Positions 43,093 through 51,690 of a stretch of DNA of 64,000 nt are shown here, in pieces (the stretch's first letter is position 1; every line of letters starts with the position of its first letter). Source of the DNA: Flammeovirgaceae bacterium UBA7330 (GTDB lineage: Bacteria; Bacteroidota; Bacteroidia; Cytophagales; Cyclobacteriaceae). The notes beneath the pieces were generated by a model. The model saw only the letters and a program-made list of their open reading frames with translations. It had not been told where the DNA came from and searched no databases. The stretch covers positions 1 to 64,000 of the forward strand of contig DKPQ01000002.1 in NCBI GenBank assembly GCA_002471275.1, given 5' to 3'. The translations under genes were made by a program, and so were the position numbers.

Positions 43093-43624
43093 TTTTATAT
43101 TCCTCTTTGGATTCTCTTCCTACGTAAACGCGAACTGCTTTTCGGTCCAGCTTTTCATACTCGACAAAGTGTCTGACCGAATCTCCCGTGCTGGCTGTGA
43201 AATCGATAAAGTAGATTCCATCATCACTTTTCTGCACTCGATGGAATAGCTTATCAATGTTCCCTGAACGTTCGATTATTGCCCTCGCTGCCTCTACGTC
43301 ATTTACCCGAGACCAATGCCATGCACCAAACAACAACAGAGCAAGAACAGCCAAACCGCTGAGCAACCATTTGAAAAGACCTGCCATTCGAAATTTCCAA
43401 GCCTCTCCGGGATAGTGGAAATGGAATTCTTTTGGCTTGGTCTTCGACATTGATTCTTTGATCTGTGAAGCAAGTGCCTCGTTACTTTCGTTATTGGATT
43501 TCATGTGCATGTAAATGATGTACAAAGCCGGTATGACCGGATCATCCGGTGGAAAATGAAACCCATACTTATTTAATAGCAAAGCACAGTATGATCGAAG
43601 ATCCTTCTGTTCCTGGGTAGTCAT
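43070..43624 (-). CDS. Membrane-anchored protein of the mobilisation block, 184 aa
   Basis: This 184-residue protein has a soluble N-terminal helical part, one membrane helix at about residues 84-101 (LFKWLLSGLAVLALLLFGAW) and a C-terminal domain with beta-strand character (DDGIYFIDFTASTGDSVRHF). I do not recognise the family. It lies between parA-like (10 bp) and the 103-aa gene (23-bp overlap), so it belongs to the element. It may link the DNA-processing proteins to the membrane. Confidence 0.6.
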   Translation of the reverse strand: MTTQEQKDLRSYCALLLNKYGFHFPPDDPVIPALYIIYMHMKSNNESNEALASQIKESMSKTKPKEFHFHYPGEAWKFRMAGLFKWLLSGLAVLALLLFGAWHWSRVNDVEAARAIIERSGNIDKLFHRVQKSDDGIYFIDFTASTGDSVRHFVEYEKLDRKAVRVYVGRESKEEYKNGKEASN

Positions 43625-43634
43625 GGTCGCGGGG

Positions 43635-44321
43635 TTAGAGACTTAATTGTTCAATTGGCTTTTTGAAATAGATTGAACTGAACGGGCTTAAACCGGAAAT
43701 TCCTCTTCCAGCCTTCAATACATTCTCCACGGTTCGCATGGCAGTTTCGCCTTTGTCCTTCACCAAGTCGAAATGAATCACCTGCAGATTGTTCTGACCA
43801 GCGTAACGCTGTAATGTATTTTGTTGTTCATCCGAACAGGGATAGAATCCATTGTGTGCAATTACGATTTCAAGGGCTCCACTGGTGGCAGCCACAAGCT
43901 CAACAAGATATTCCATCGTTGCCTTGAATATATTTCCACCGCCAATCACGCAGATAATCTGTAATTGGATCTCACTTGCATTAAGGAGATCGGTAATTAC
44001 TTCGATCCCATTCATCGACAGATATTTTGGCAATTGTTCTGCAACGCTGGCCCCCAGGTCAGCAATGAACAAATCCTCTTTAGCGTCAATTACGCTTTCG
44101 AAAAGGCCGTTGAAAGCGCCCCGGTCTATGCGCTTAGTCTCGCGATCAAGAAATGAAACTTTAATAGGATCACGATAGGCCAATTGTTTCATGGTCGTTG
44201 TGGTTGCATCATCAAGATCAAGAAGCATCGCGTTCTTGTACTTCTCTGCGAGCATGAACGTCAGCACTGATTTTCCAGAGCCTCCTTTGGCCTGTGTGAT
44301 AAAATGGATTTTCTTTTTCAT
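43635..44321 (-). CDS. ParA-like P-loop ATPase
   Basis: This 228-residue protein has a Walker A of the ParA/MinD type, ITQAKGGSGKSVLTFMLAEK, a NAMLLDLDDATT switch strand and the Walker B-like DLFIADLGASVAEQLP. ParA proteins move or position DNA and protein cargo. In mobilisable elements such genes often lie with primase and mob genes, as here, and may help element maintenance. No ParB partner is visible nearby. Confidence 0.85.
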   Translation of the reverse strand: MKKKIHFITQAKGGSGKSVLTFMLAEKYKNAMLLDLDDATTTTMKQLAYRDPIKVSFLDRETKRIDRGAFNGLFESVIDAKEDLFIADLGASVAEQLPKYLSMNGIEVITDLLNASEIQLQIICVIGGGNIFKATMEYLVELVAATSGALEIVIAHNGFYPCSDEQQNTLQRYAGQNNLQVIHFDLVKDKGETAMRTVENVLKAGRGISGLSPFSSIYFKKPIEQLSL

Positions 44322-44357
44322 GGTCTATATTGTTTTAGTGATTTGAAATTCTTGACT

Positions 44358-45302
44358 CTACATTCTCATTCCTCTTGATTTTCTATGTGGTCGAAGTGTT
44401 TGTTCTTCATCCTTGGATTGTCCGAGTCTTTTGGTAGATACCAGGTGCTCGTTCAAATCCTTGGAGTTGTCATATAGAGGCGAAGCGTCCCGATACAGGA
44501 TGCCGTTTGCCTTCAAAGTGTCCTTGACGTGATTGGCAGCAAGGTCATTATCCAGGAATAGGTTAACCCGACCGTAAGGATGGATGATTGGCAATGCCCG
44601 GTTTACCATCCTCAACGAGTTAAGGACAAGGAAATCGGAATGATGGGTTAGCTGGCGTATTGTCCTGTTTTCAATCTGCAAGGCCGATAAAAAATCAATG
44701 AACCCTTCCAGTACACTAACTTTGTCCTGGCCGGTGGATATTAGAGAAATGTCCTTCGGTGAGGATGAGCCTTTGAACCAGCTGTTACGGAGTTCATAAC
44801 CACCGGAGCGGTTGACAAATCCAACGGCTATGTAGCTGCGGCTTCCAATCCGGAATTCAACTTCATGACAGTATCGTTTGGCCAGCTCTGGGTTGATAGC
44901 CCTTTCCTTTAAATACCGGACTAGCTCAGAGTTGGACAGTTCGCAGACCCTTATGATCTCTAGCTTGTTTGCTTCCGGCCGATCCGCTGATGGTTTTGGC
45001 GTGGCTTTAGGCAGGTCTGGGAAATTACCCTTTGTTAACTTTTCAATGAACTCATGGTAAGTGCACTGAAATAGCTTTGCTCCAAAGTCAATGATTGTCC
45101 CGCCTTCACCCGATCCGTGATCAAACCATACATTTTGATTCCGATTGATCTTAAATGATGGTGTTTTCTCCTGGCGGAAAGGCGAGAGATACCAATAGTC
45201 GTTGTTTCGTATTTTTTGAGGTCGAATCCCTAGCGTGTCCAAATAGTCCACCAGATCGATCCTCTTAACCTCATCCCAAATTGATTTCCTTGTGCCCTCC
45301 AT
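44358..45302 (-). CDS. Primase-like protein with Toprim domain
   Basis: This 314-residue protein has the CHC2-type primase entry (NDYWYLSPFRQEKTPSFKIN then WFDHGSGEGGTIIDFGAKLF) but I do not see the usual zinc-binding Cys set, so it is a zinc-less variant. The Toprim part carries SVLEGFIDFLSAL and the metal motif VNLFLDNDLAANHVK. It would prime replication of the transferred strand. It is the last (outermost) gene of the mobilisation block; its ATG at 45302 faces the hairpin cluster. Confidence 0.8.
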   Translation of the reverse strand: MEGTRKSIWDEVKRIDLVDYLDTLGIRPQKIRNNDYWYLSPFRQEKTPSFKINRNQNVWFDHGSGEGGTIIDFGAKLFQCTYHEFIEKLTKGNFPDLPKATPKPSADRPEANKLEIIRVCELSNSELVRYLKERAINPELAKRYCHEVEFRIGSRSYIAVGFVNRSGGYELRNSWFKGSSSPKDISLISTGQDKVSVLEGFIDFLSALQIENRTIRQLTHHSDFLVLNSLRMVNRALPIIHPYGRVNLFLDNDLAANHVKDTLKANGILYRDASPLYDNSKDLNEHLVSTKRLGQSKDEEQTLRPHRKSRGMRM

Positions 45303-45324
45303 AAATTTTCAGCAGATAAAAGCC

Positions 45325-45376
45325 AAAAAGGCCAGCAAACGGGCGGTTTTTAAGCCGCTAGGTTTGCCAGCCTTTT
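45325..45376. repeat. Long imperfect hairpin upstream of the primase gene
   Basis: AAAAGGC..GCAAAC on the left pairs with GTTTGC..GCCTTTT on the right, with a CA/CA internal loop, and GCGG pairs with CCGC in the centre. The total folded length is about 50 nt. It lies some 25 bp before the primase start and could be a regulatory RNA or a replication structure. Confidence 0.5.
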
Positions 45377-45430
45377 CAGGTCATCTAAAAATAAGTTCGA
45401 GAATTGTACAGGGAGGGCGACAAGAGAGAA

Positions 45431-45460
45431 AACCCGAAGGTGAAAACCTTCGGGTTTTTT
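45431..45460 (+). terminator. Strong intrinsic terminator
   Basis: AACCCGAAGG and CCTTCGGGTT form a perfect 10-bp stem with a TGAAAA loop, and TTTTTT follows at 45455-45460. It would stop transcription from the left on the plus strand. Its 3' arm is shared with the next inverted repeat. Confidence 0.75.
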
Positions 45461-45511
45461 CATTTTATATCGATCCAAGCTTGCTTGGTAGAGATATAAA
45501 ATGAAAAAACC
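45453..45511. repeat. Perfect 19-bp inverted repeat with an inner hairpin
   Basis: GGTTTTTTCATTTTATATC (45453-45471) is repeated as its exact complement GATATAAAATGAAAAAACC (45493-45511). The 21-bp centre holds CCAAGC-TT-GCTTGG. The left arm overlaps the terminator stem, so the two structures exclude each other. Confidence 0.65.
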
Positions 45512-45557
45512 AGGCTTTGTCAAAAGCCGAGGGTTTACCTCTCGGAATTTTCAGGAG

Positions 45558-45701
45558 CAAGGATCACCTACCGCCAGGGAGGTAATCCTTGAATGGAAAC
45601 CCAAGTTTTGGGTGGGGTGAACATCTGGGGCTGTGGGTATGGTTGTGGTATGAGTGATTTTCCGGCTCAAGGATCACCGACCGCCAGGGAGGTAATCCTT
45701 G
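45558..45701. repeat. Two copies of a 34-bp hairpin repeat
   Basis: The unit lies at 45558-45591 and 45668-45701, differing at one position, with start points 110 bp apart. Each starts CAAGGATCACC and ends GGTAATCCTTG, so it folds with CAAGGAT paired to ATCCTTG and ACC to GGT. The flank ATTTTC upstream is also shared. The rest of 45512-45899 shows smaller hairpins but no gene. Confidence 0.65.
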
Positions 45702-45899
45702 GACAGATCAGGTAAAGTTGACGGAATACCATGGCCTTGTTTCAATGAAGGCAAGAAAATAGAAAATGGCTGGTACAGCCAGGATTGATTCTCGGAAACA
45801 TCAGCTTCCAGAAGGACTACAGCAAGCCTCACCAATGAATTATACAACCATTCACAATAATTATATAAATCCCTACCCGTACAAATTCGTATATTTACA

Positions 45900-46316
45900 T
45901 TGTTGAAAAAGATCATTTCCATATCGTTGGTCCTGCTTTTGATCACCAGTCATCTGGGAATAGCCGTCGGTACGCACTATTGTAGCGGCCTGGCAGTCGA
46001 GACAAAAGCCATGTTGGGGCACCAACATCTGGATTGCGGTATGGGTGACATGGATAGCGATTGTGAGGGTTCAGAATCCGAGACACATGTGGATAAAATG
46101 CCATGTTGTGAAAACGACTACCTGAGTATCCCTGTTGAGGATGAGTTCAGACCCACATTTGATCAATCCAAGATAGATGTTGATTTCGTTGCGGCCTTTA
46201 TCGTCTCTTATCTGGAGGTCTTTTCAGTCAACGCTGAAACATCGCATTTCACACAATACGACCCACCTTTGGTGACGCGGGATATATCGACCCTGCACCA
46301 GGTTTTCATTATTTAA
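45900..46316 (+). CDS. HYC_CC_PP-family small exported protein
   Basis: This 138-residue protein has a signal peptide (ISISLVLLLITSHLGIAVGT) and then the pattern that names the family: HYC (GTHYCSGLAV), a later CC pair (KMPCCENDY) and PP near the end (YDPPLVTRD). Between them lies an acidic Cys/His stretch (LGHQHLDCGMGDMDSDCEGS). Such proteins occur beside copper pumps in Bacteroidota and may bind copper in the periplasm. The start is a TTG (45900 or 45903); no ATG fits. The CusA-type gene begins 98 bp later. Confidence 0.7.
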   Translation: MLKKIISISLVLLLITSHLGIAVGTHYCSGLAVETKAMLGHQHLDCGMGDMDSDCEGSESETHVDKMPCCENDYLSIPVEDEFRPTFDQSKIDVDFVAAFIVSYLEVFSVNAETSHFTQYDPPLVTRDISTLHQVFII

Positions 46317-46330
46317 TACACATAATATGT

Positions 46331-46368
46331 ACCTGACTTTGTCAGGCTGAGGATATGCTCATATCCTA
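46331..46368 (+). other. Two hairpins upstream of the CusA-type gene
   Basis: CCTGAC-TTT-GTCAGG (about 46332-46346) and AGGATATG-CT-CATATCCT (46351-46368) are both perfect. Neither has a T run directly after it, so they are more likely mRNA structures or operators than terminators. They lie about 50-80 bp before the pump start. Confidence 0.45.
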
Positions 46369-46414
46369 TTGAACTCATGTTTATTCATGTTTTAAGGTTC
46401 AAATCATACATATT

Positions 46415-49400
46415 ATGCTCAATCGAATTATCAAATATTTTTTAGAAAACAGGCTGGTCACAGTACTGATACTATTGGGACTGGTGGCCTGGGGAATTAC
46501 CACGGCACCCTTCAATTGGGAAGTGAGTTTCCTGCCACGTGATCCTGTGCCTGTTGATGCCATCCCCGATATCGGAGAAAACCAACAGATTGTTTTCACC
46601 GAATGGATGGGACGGTCGCCACAGGATGTGGAAGATCAGATCACCTACCCGCTTACCACGGCCCTGCTGGGGCTACCTGGCGTAAAAAGTGTGCGCAGCA
46701 GCTCAGCCTTTGGGTTTTCCAGCATATATATCATCTTCAATGAGGATATAGAATTTTACTGGAGCCGTTCAAGGGTGCTGGAGAAGCTAAACTCCTTGCC
46801 TGCCGGCCTGCTGCCAGAAGATGTACAGCCAAAGCTAGGGCCGGATGCTACAGCCCTGGGTCAGGTATACTGGTATACCCTGGAAGGAAGGGACAAAGAT
46901 GGAAACCCTACAGGTGGATGGGACCTGCATGAGTTGCGGACTGTTCAGGATTACTATATCCGTTATGCTCTCACCGCTGTTGATGGTGTGGCGGAGGTTG
47001 CTTCTGTTGGTGGCTACATAAAGGAATACCAGGTGGATGTTGATCCTGCAGCACTGAAAGCACATGGCGTATCTCTCATGGATGTGATGCAGGCAGTAAG
47101 AAACAGCAACATTGATGTGGGAGCCAATACCATTGAGGTAAACCAGGTAGACTACTTCGTAAGAGGTTTAGGTTATGTGAATGAGTTGGCTGACCTGGAC
47201 AAAGCTGTGGTCAAGGTAACCGATAATGTGCCTATCCGGGTGCAGAATGTGGCTAAAGTAAATATCGGGCCGCAGCCCAGAAATATGAGCGGTATCCTGG
47301 ACAAGTCAGGCGCTGAAGCAGTAGGGGGTGTGGTGATTGCCAGATATGGTGATAATCCCTTAAAAATCATCAATGCTGTAAAAGAAGAGATCAATACGAT
47401 CGCCGATGGTCTACCCTCCAAAACGCTGGAGGATGGCACCGTATCCAAAGTGACCATTGTTCCTTTCTACGACCGCACAGGACTGATCTATGAAACCCTT
47501 GGCACCTTGTATGAAGCGATCAGTCTGCAGGTCCTGATCACCATCATCGTGATCATTGTGATGGTGTACAACCTGAGAGCTTCTATACTAATTTCAGCTT
47601 TGTTGCCATTGGCTGTTCTGATGTGTTTCATTTTCATGAAATATCTGGGAGTTGATGCCAATATTGTGGCATTATCAGGGATTGCCATTGCCATTGGTAC
47701 CATGGTGGATCTGGGGATCATCCTCAACGAAAATATTCTCAGACATTTTGAGATTGCGCCGGAAGGACAATCAAAAGTAAAGACCGTATATCATGCTACA
47801 TCGGAGGTAGCCACTGCCATCGTTACGGCAGTGAGTACAACGATTGTCAGTTTTCTTCCCGTTTTCACACTGCAGGCAGCTGAAGGAAAGCTGTTTGGAC
47901 CACTTGCCTATACCAAGACATTTGCTCTTATCTCTGCATTGATTTTCACGCTCATTATCATGCCCGCTTTTTCTTATTGGATATTTTCCTTGAAGAAGGC
48001 AAAAGGTAAAACGGGTCTGTATCTGAACTATCTGTTGTTTATTGGTGGTCCAGTGATAGCATTCTGGGTATGGTCCTGGGCTGGATGGGTGTTGTTTGTT
48101 TACGGAGTAGTTAATATCCTCCTTCATTATTATCCGGATCGGCTTTCACGCTACAGAGATCTGATGAGGGTAGGAGTGACAGTAGTGGCTGTTGCGTGGC
48201 TGCTGGCCACAGAGTGGGTACCTTTAGGTGTATCCAATAGCCTTCTGGTCAATTTTCTGTTTATCGCTGTGATCCTGGGGTTGGTTTTGGGGGGCTTTGC
48301 GCTCTTTCTCAGGTATTATCCGCGCATTCTCCTGTGGTGTCTTGACAATAAAGGCATATTCCTGATTGTCCCAATAGTAATCATTCTGCTGGGAGCAAAT
48401 ATCTGGCTTGGGTTTGACAGGGTCTTTGGGTTGATTCCAAAAGCAACCGAAAAACTGGGTTGGGATATCAGGCAGACCACCTTATGGACCGGAGCATCCG
48501 AAACCTTTCCGGGGTTGGGAGAGGAGTTTATGCCCTCACTCAATGAAGGCTCCTTCCTGTTGATGCCTACATCCATGCCACATTCGGGAGTGGAAGTAAA
48601 CCGGGAAGTATTGCGAAAACTGGACATGATGGTCACTGCCATCCCGGAAGTAGACATGGTGGTTGGAAAGGCCGGTCGTGCTGAAACCGCGATCGATCCT
48701 GCACCTATGTCCATGTTTGAAAATACCATCAATTACAAAAGCGAATATGTCACCGATATCAATGGCAATAAGCTGCGATACAAGGTAAACGAGGATGGAT
48801 ATTTCGAACTCAAAGGCGGAGCTACCTACGACCCAGAGACCATGTCTCCGGAGCAAATTGATGTGAATCAACTCAAACCGGATCGTAATGGGAAGTATTT
48901 TCGTCAGTGGCGTAAGCACATCAAAACTCCTGATGACATCTGGGATGAAATCGTAGCGGTGGCTAACGTTCCCGGGGTCACTTCTTCACCAAAACTGCAA
49001 CCAATTGAGACCCGACTGGTCATGCTTCAGACAGGAATGCGAGCCCCTATGGGGATCAAGGTCTATGGTCCTGACCTGAAGACTATAGAAGCCTTTGGTA
49101 TGCAGCTGGAAAAATATCTAAAGGAAGTACCTTCTGTGAAGAAAGAGGCTGTATTTGCTGATCGTATTGTGGGGAAACCTTATCTCGAAATCGACATTGA
49201 CCGGGATAAGATCGCACGATATGGACTCAACATCCGGGACGTTCAGGACTACATTGAAACCGCCATCGGTGGTATGCAGCTAAGTACCACAGTGGAGGGT
49301 AGAGAGCGATTCCCGATCAGGGTAAGATATGCCCGGGAGTATCGTGATGACCCTACTGCAATTGAGGCTATGCAGGTCCCTACACCATTGGGAAACTATA

Positions 49401-50239
49401 TTCCGCTCAGTCAGCTGGCAGAGATCTCCTATCGTCCGGGCCCTGAAATGATCAAAGGAGAGAACAGCTTTTTAGTTGGATATGTCTTGTTTGACAAGCT
49501 CCCCCAATATGCGGAGGTCACCGTGGTGGAAGCAGCACAGCAACATTTGAGGCAAAAGATAGATTCCGGTGAGCTTGTTGTACCTGCAGGGGTCAGGTAT
49601 CAGTTCTCCGGCAGCTATGAAAATCAGATAAGAGCCGAGAAGCGGTTAGCTATTGTGGTTCCACTTTGTCTGCTGGCCATATTCCTGATCCTTTACTTTC
49701 AGTTCAAGGCTGTATCCACTACGCTGTTTGTATTTTCAGGTATCTCGATGGCGTTTGCTGGTGGCTTTTTGATGCTCTGGTTCTATGGACAGGATTGGTT
49801 TATGGACTTTTCTATCCTGGGCACCAACATGCGGGAGCTTTTCCAGATGAAAGTTTATAATCTCAGCGTGGCTGTATGGGTTGGATTCATTGCCTTATTT
49901 GGAATTGCCACTGACGATGGAGTGGTCGTAGCTACTTACCTCAAACAAAGCTTTGAAAAGCATACTCCGGAAAATGTAAAAGAGGTACGCATGGCCGTGC
50001 TGGAAGCAGGGAAAAAGCGTGTCCTGCCAGCTATGATGACAACAGCCACGACACTGCTGGCCTTGCTGCCAATACTAACTTCATCCGGTCGTGGCTCGGA
50101 CATTATGATACCGATGGCCATCCCTTCTTTCGGGGGAATGATCATAGAAGTCATCACCGTTTTGCTTGTTCCGGTATTGTATTGCTGGTGGGCGGAGCGT
50201 AAGGTGAAGGGAAACCCTGAAGTATTTAATGAATCTTAA
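46415..50239 (+). CDS. cusA: Heavy-metal RND efflux pump, CusA/CzcA type
   Basis: At 1274 residues this is longer than the usual 1040-1050 of CusA. The RND core is clear: DAIPDIGENQQIVFTEWMGR near residue 49, TM4 with GIAIAIGTMVDLGIILNENI and the late GIATDDGVVVATYLKQ. Extra length comes from an added hydrophobic region (about 525-645, with several membrane helices, for example GWVLFVYGVVNILLHYYP) and an insert in the second periplasmic loop (about 770-850). Such long pumps occur in Bacteroidota. It would export Cu(I) or Ag(I) with the channel and adaptor that follow (11 and 24 bp gaps). Confidence 0.9.
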   Translation: MLNRIIKYFLENRLVTVLILLGLVAWGITTAPFNWEVSFLPRDPVPVDAIPDIGENQQIVFTEWMGRSPQDVEDQITYPLTTALLGLPGVKSVRSSSAFGFSSIYIIFNEDIEFYWSRSRVLEKLNSLPAGLLPEDVQPKLGPDATALGQVYWYTLEGRDKDGNPTGGWDLHELRTVQDYYIRYALTAVDGVAEVASVGGYIKEYQVDVDPAALKAHGVSLMDVMQAVRNSNIDVGANTIEVNQVDYFVRGLGYVNELADLDKAVVKVTDNVPIRVQNVAKVNIGPQPRNMSGILDKSGAEAVGGVVIARYGDNPLKIINAVKEEINTIADGLPSKTLEDGTVSKVTIVPFYDRTGLIYETLGTLYEAISLQVLITIIVIIVMVYNLRASILISALLPLAVLMCFIFMKYLGVDANIVALSGIAIAIGTMVDLGIILNENILRHFEIAPEGQSKVKTVYHATSEVATAIVTAVSTTIVSFLPVFTLQAAEGKLFGPLAYTKTFALISALIFTLIIMPAFSYWIFSLKKAKGKTGLYLNYLLFIGGPVIAFWVWSWAGWVLFVYGVVNILLHYYPDRLSRYRDLMRVGVTVVAVAWLLATEWVPLGVSNSLLVNFLFIAVILGLVLGGFALFLRYYPRILLWCLDNKGIFLIVPIVIILLGANIWLGFDRVFGLIPKATEKLGWDIRQTTLWTGASETFPGLGEEFMPSLNEGSFLLMPTSMPHSGVEVNREVLRKLDMMVTAIPEVDMVVGKAGRAETAIDPAPMSMFENTINYKSEYVTDINGNKLRYKVNEDGYFELKGGATYDPETMSPEQIDVNQLKPDRNGKYFRQWRKHIKTPDDIWDEIVAVANVPGVTSSPKLQPIETRLVMLQTGMRAPMGIKVYGPDLKTIEAFGMQLEKYLKEVPSVKKEAVFADRIVGKPYLEIDIDRDKIARYGLNIRDVQDYIETAIGGMQLSTTVEGRERFPIRVRYAREYRDDPTAIEAMQVPTPLGNYIPLSQLAEISYRPGPEMIKGENSFLVGYVLFDKLPQYAEVTVVEAAQQHLRQKIDSGELVVPAGVRYQFSGSYENQIRAEKRLAIVVPLCLLAIFLILYFQFKAVSTTLFVFSGISMAFAGGFLMLWFYGQDWFMDFSILGTNMRELFQMKVYNLSVAVWVGFIALFGIATDDGVVVATYLKQSFEKHTPENVKEVRMAVLEAGKKRVLPAMMTTATTLLALLPILTSSGRGSDIMIPMAIPSFGGMIIEVITVLLVPVLYCWWAERKVKGNPEVFNES

Positions 50240-50250
50240 AATCCAGGAAG

Positions 50251-51666
50251 ATGAAAAAAATTGTAATAATTATTCTGTTTTGTTTCGGAAACGTGGCTGT
50301 TGGATTCTCACAAAGTCTGGATGAATACCTGCATGCCGCAGCTGAGAATAATCCAGCGCTGAAGTCTTACTTCAATGAATACCTGGCTGCTTTGGAAAAA
50401 GTACCTCAGGTGGGCACATTGCCAGACCCTCAGCTATCAATGGGTTTTTTCCTGCAGCCCATGGAGCGGTTTATGGGTACACAGCAGGCAGATCTACAGC
50501 TTATGCAGATGTTCCCCTGGTTTGGGATGCTCAAAACTCAAAAGAATGAGGCCAGTAAAATGGCGTTAGCCCGATATGAACGCTTTCAGGAAGCAAAATA
50601 TGACTTGTTTTATCGGGTAAAAGCTACCTGGTATGAGCTGTACAGGCTGGAAGAGGAGATCAGGGTCACAGAAGAGAATCTTGATATACTCCAGCAGTTT
50701 GAGCGGTTGGCACTTATCAGGTTTCAAAGTGGTGGTACTGGAGCAGGTTCTGGAACTTCCATGTCAGGAGCATCAAATATGAAGCAATCATCTGCAAAAT
50801 CCTCTTCCATGGGAGCCATGGGTGGAGGAATGGGTGGCGGGGGATCTGCTCTGCCTGCAGCCCAAAGCAATCCGGCTATGAGTGCTCGTTCAACGATGGG
50901 TGGAGGAGGAGCAGGAATGCGTGATGTACTCAGGGTCAGGATAGAAATCATGGCACTTGAAAATTCACTTCAACTCCTGAAAGATTCACAGATACCTTTA
51001 ATAGCTGAATTCAACCAGCTTCTCAACCGTCGTTTCGATGAACCAGTAGTGGTGGCCGATACGCTGATGAATACTTCTCTATCAATAGAGCGGATGGCCA
51101 TGCTTGACAGCATCACTGAAAACAATCCAATGTTGAAGATGCTGGATGCTGAGGCTGAAGCATATGAATCGCAGCGAAAAATGGCCAGGCTGGAAGGGAG
51201 ACCCATGATAGGTGCCGGACTTAACTATATGCCGTTTAGCCCCAGAACTGAGAATGGATTCTCCATGGGGGGCAATGACATGGTCATGCCGATGGTTAGC
51301 TTATCCATTCCTGTTTATCGCAAAAAGTATGCGGCCATGCAAAGAGAGGCTGAACTCCGGCAGTTGGCCGTTCAGCAAAAACGGGAAAATACGGTCAACC
51401 TGCTCGCAGTGGAATGGTCAGGTGCCATCCGTAATCTGGATGATGCAAACCGCAAGGTAATGCTGTATCAGGGACAAACCGAGCTGGCAACACAAACTTT
51501 GAATTTGCTGATGACTGCTTATACAACGGACGGCAGTGATTTCGAGGAAGTACTTCGGGTACAACAGCAGCTCCTGGATTATCGCCTGGGACTGATCACT
51601 GCAATTGTAGATCAACATACTTCAATAGCCACATTAGAGAAGCTCGCCGCGACAGAATTGAAATAA
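50251..51666 (+). CDS. Outer-membrane channel of the copper pump, CusC-like
   Basis: This 471-residue TolC-family protein has a signal peptide (KKIVIIILFCFGNVAVGFSQ). In the first half it carries a low-complexity insert, about residues 160-225, rich in Gly, Met and Ser (for example AMGGGMGGGGSALPAAQ), with many Met residues. Met-rich stretches can bind Cu(I), so the insert may take part in copper handling; this is an inference. It lies between the pump and the adaptor genes in one operon. Confidence 0.85.
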   Translation: MKKIVIIILFCFGNVAVGFSQSLDEYLHAAAENNPALKSYFNEYLAALEKVPQVGTLPDPQLSMGFFLQPMERFMGTQQADLQLMQMFPWFGMLKTQKNEASKMALARYERFQEAKYDLFYRVKATWYELYRLEEEIRVTEENLDILQQFERLALIRFQSGGTGAGSGTSMSGASNMKQSSAKSSSMGAMGGGMGGGGSALPAAQSNPAMSARSTMGGGGAGMRDVLRVRIEIMALENSLQLLKDSQIPLIAEFNQLLNRRFDEPVVVADTLMNTSLSIERMAMLDSITENNPMLKMLDAEAEAYESQRKMARLEGRPMIGAGLNYMPFSPRTENGFSMGGNDMVMPMVSLSIPVYRKKYAAMQREAELRQLAVQQKRENTVNLLAVEWSGAIRNLDDANRKVMLYQGQTELATQTLNLLMTAYTTDGSDFEEVLRVQQQLLDYRLGLITAIVDQHTSIATLEKLAATELK

Positions 51667-51690
51667 CGACATTAAGAAAACATTACAATA

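Noticed and set aside
45303..45900. Second copy of the tRNA-Pro 3' end as the right boundary of the island
   Set aside because: I looked for GGTTCGAATCC and GCCACCCCGA here and saw neither. The boundary may lie outside the window or use only a very short core.
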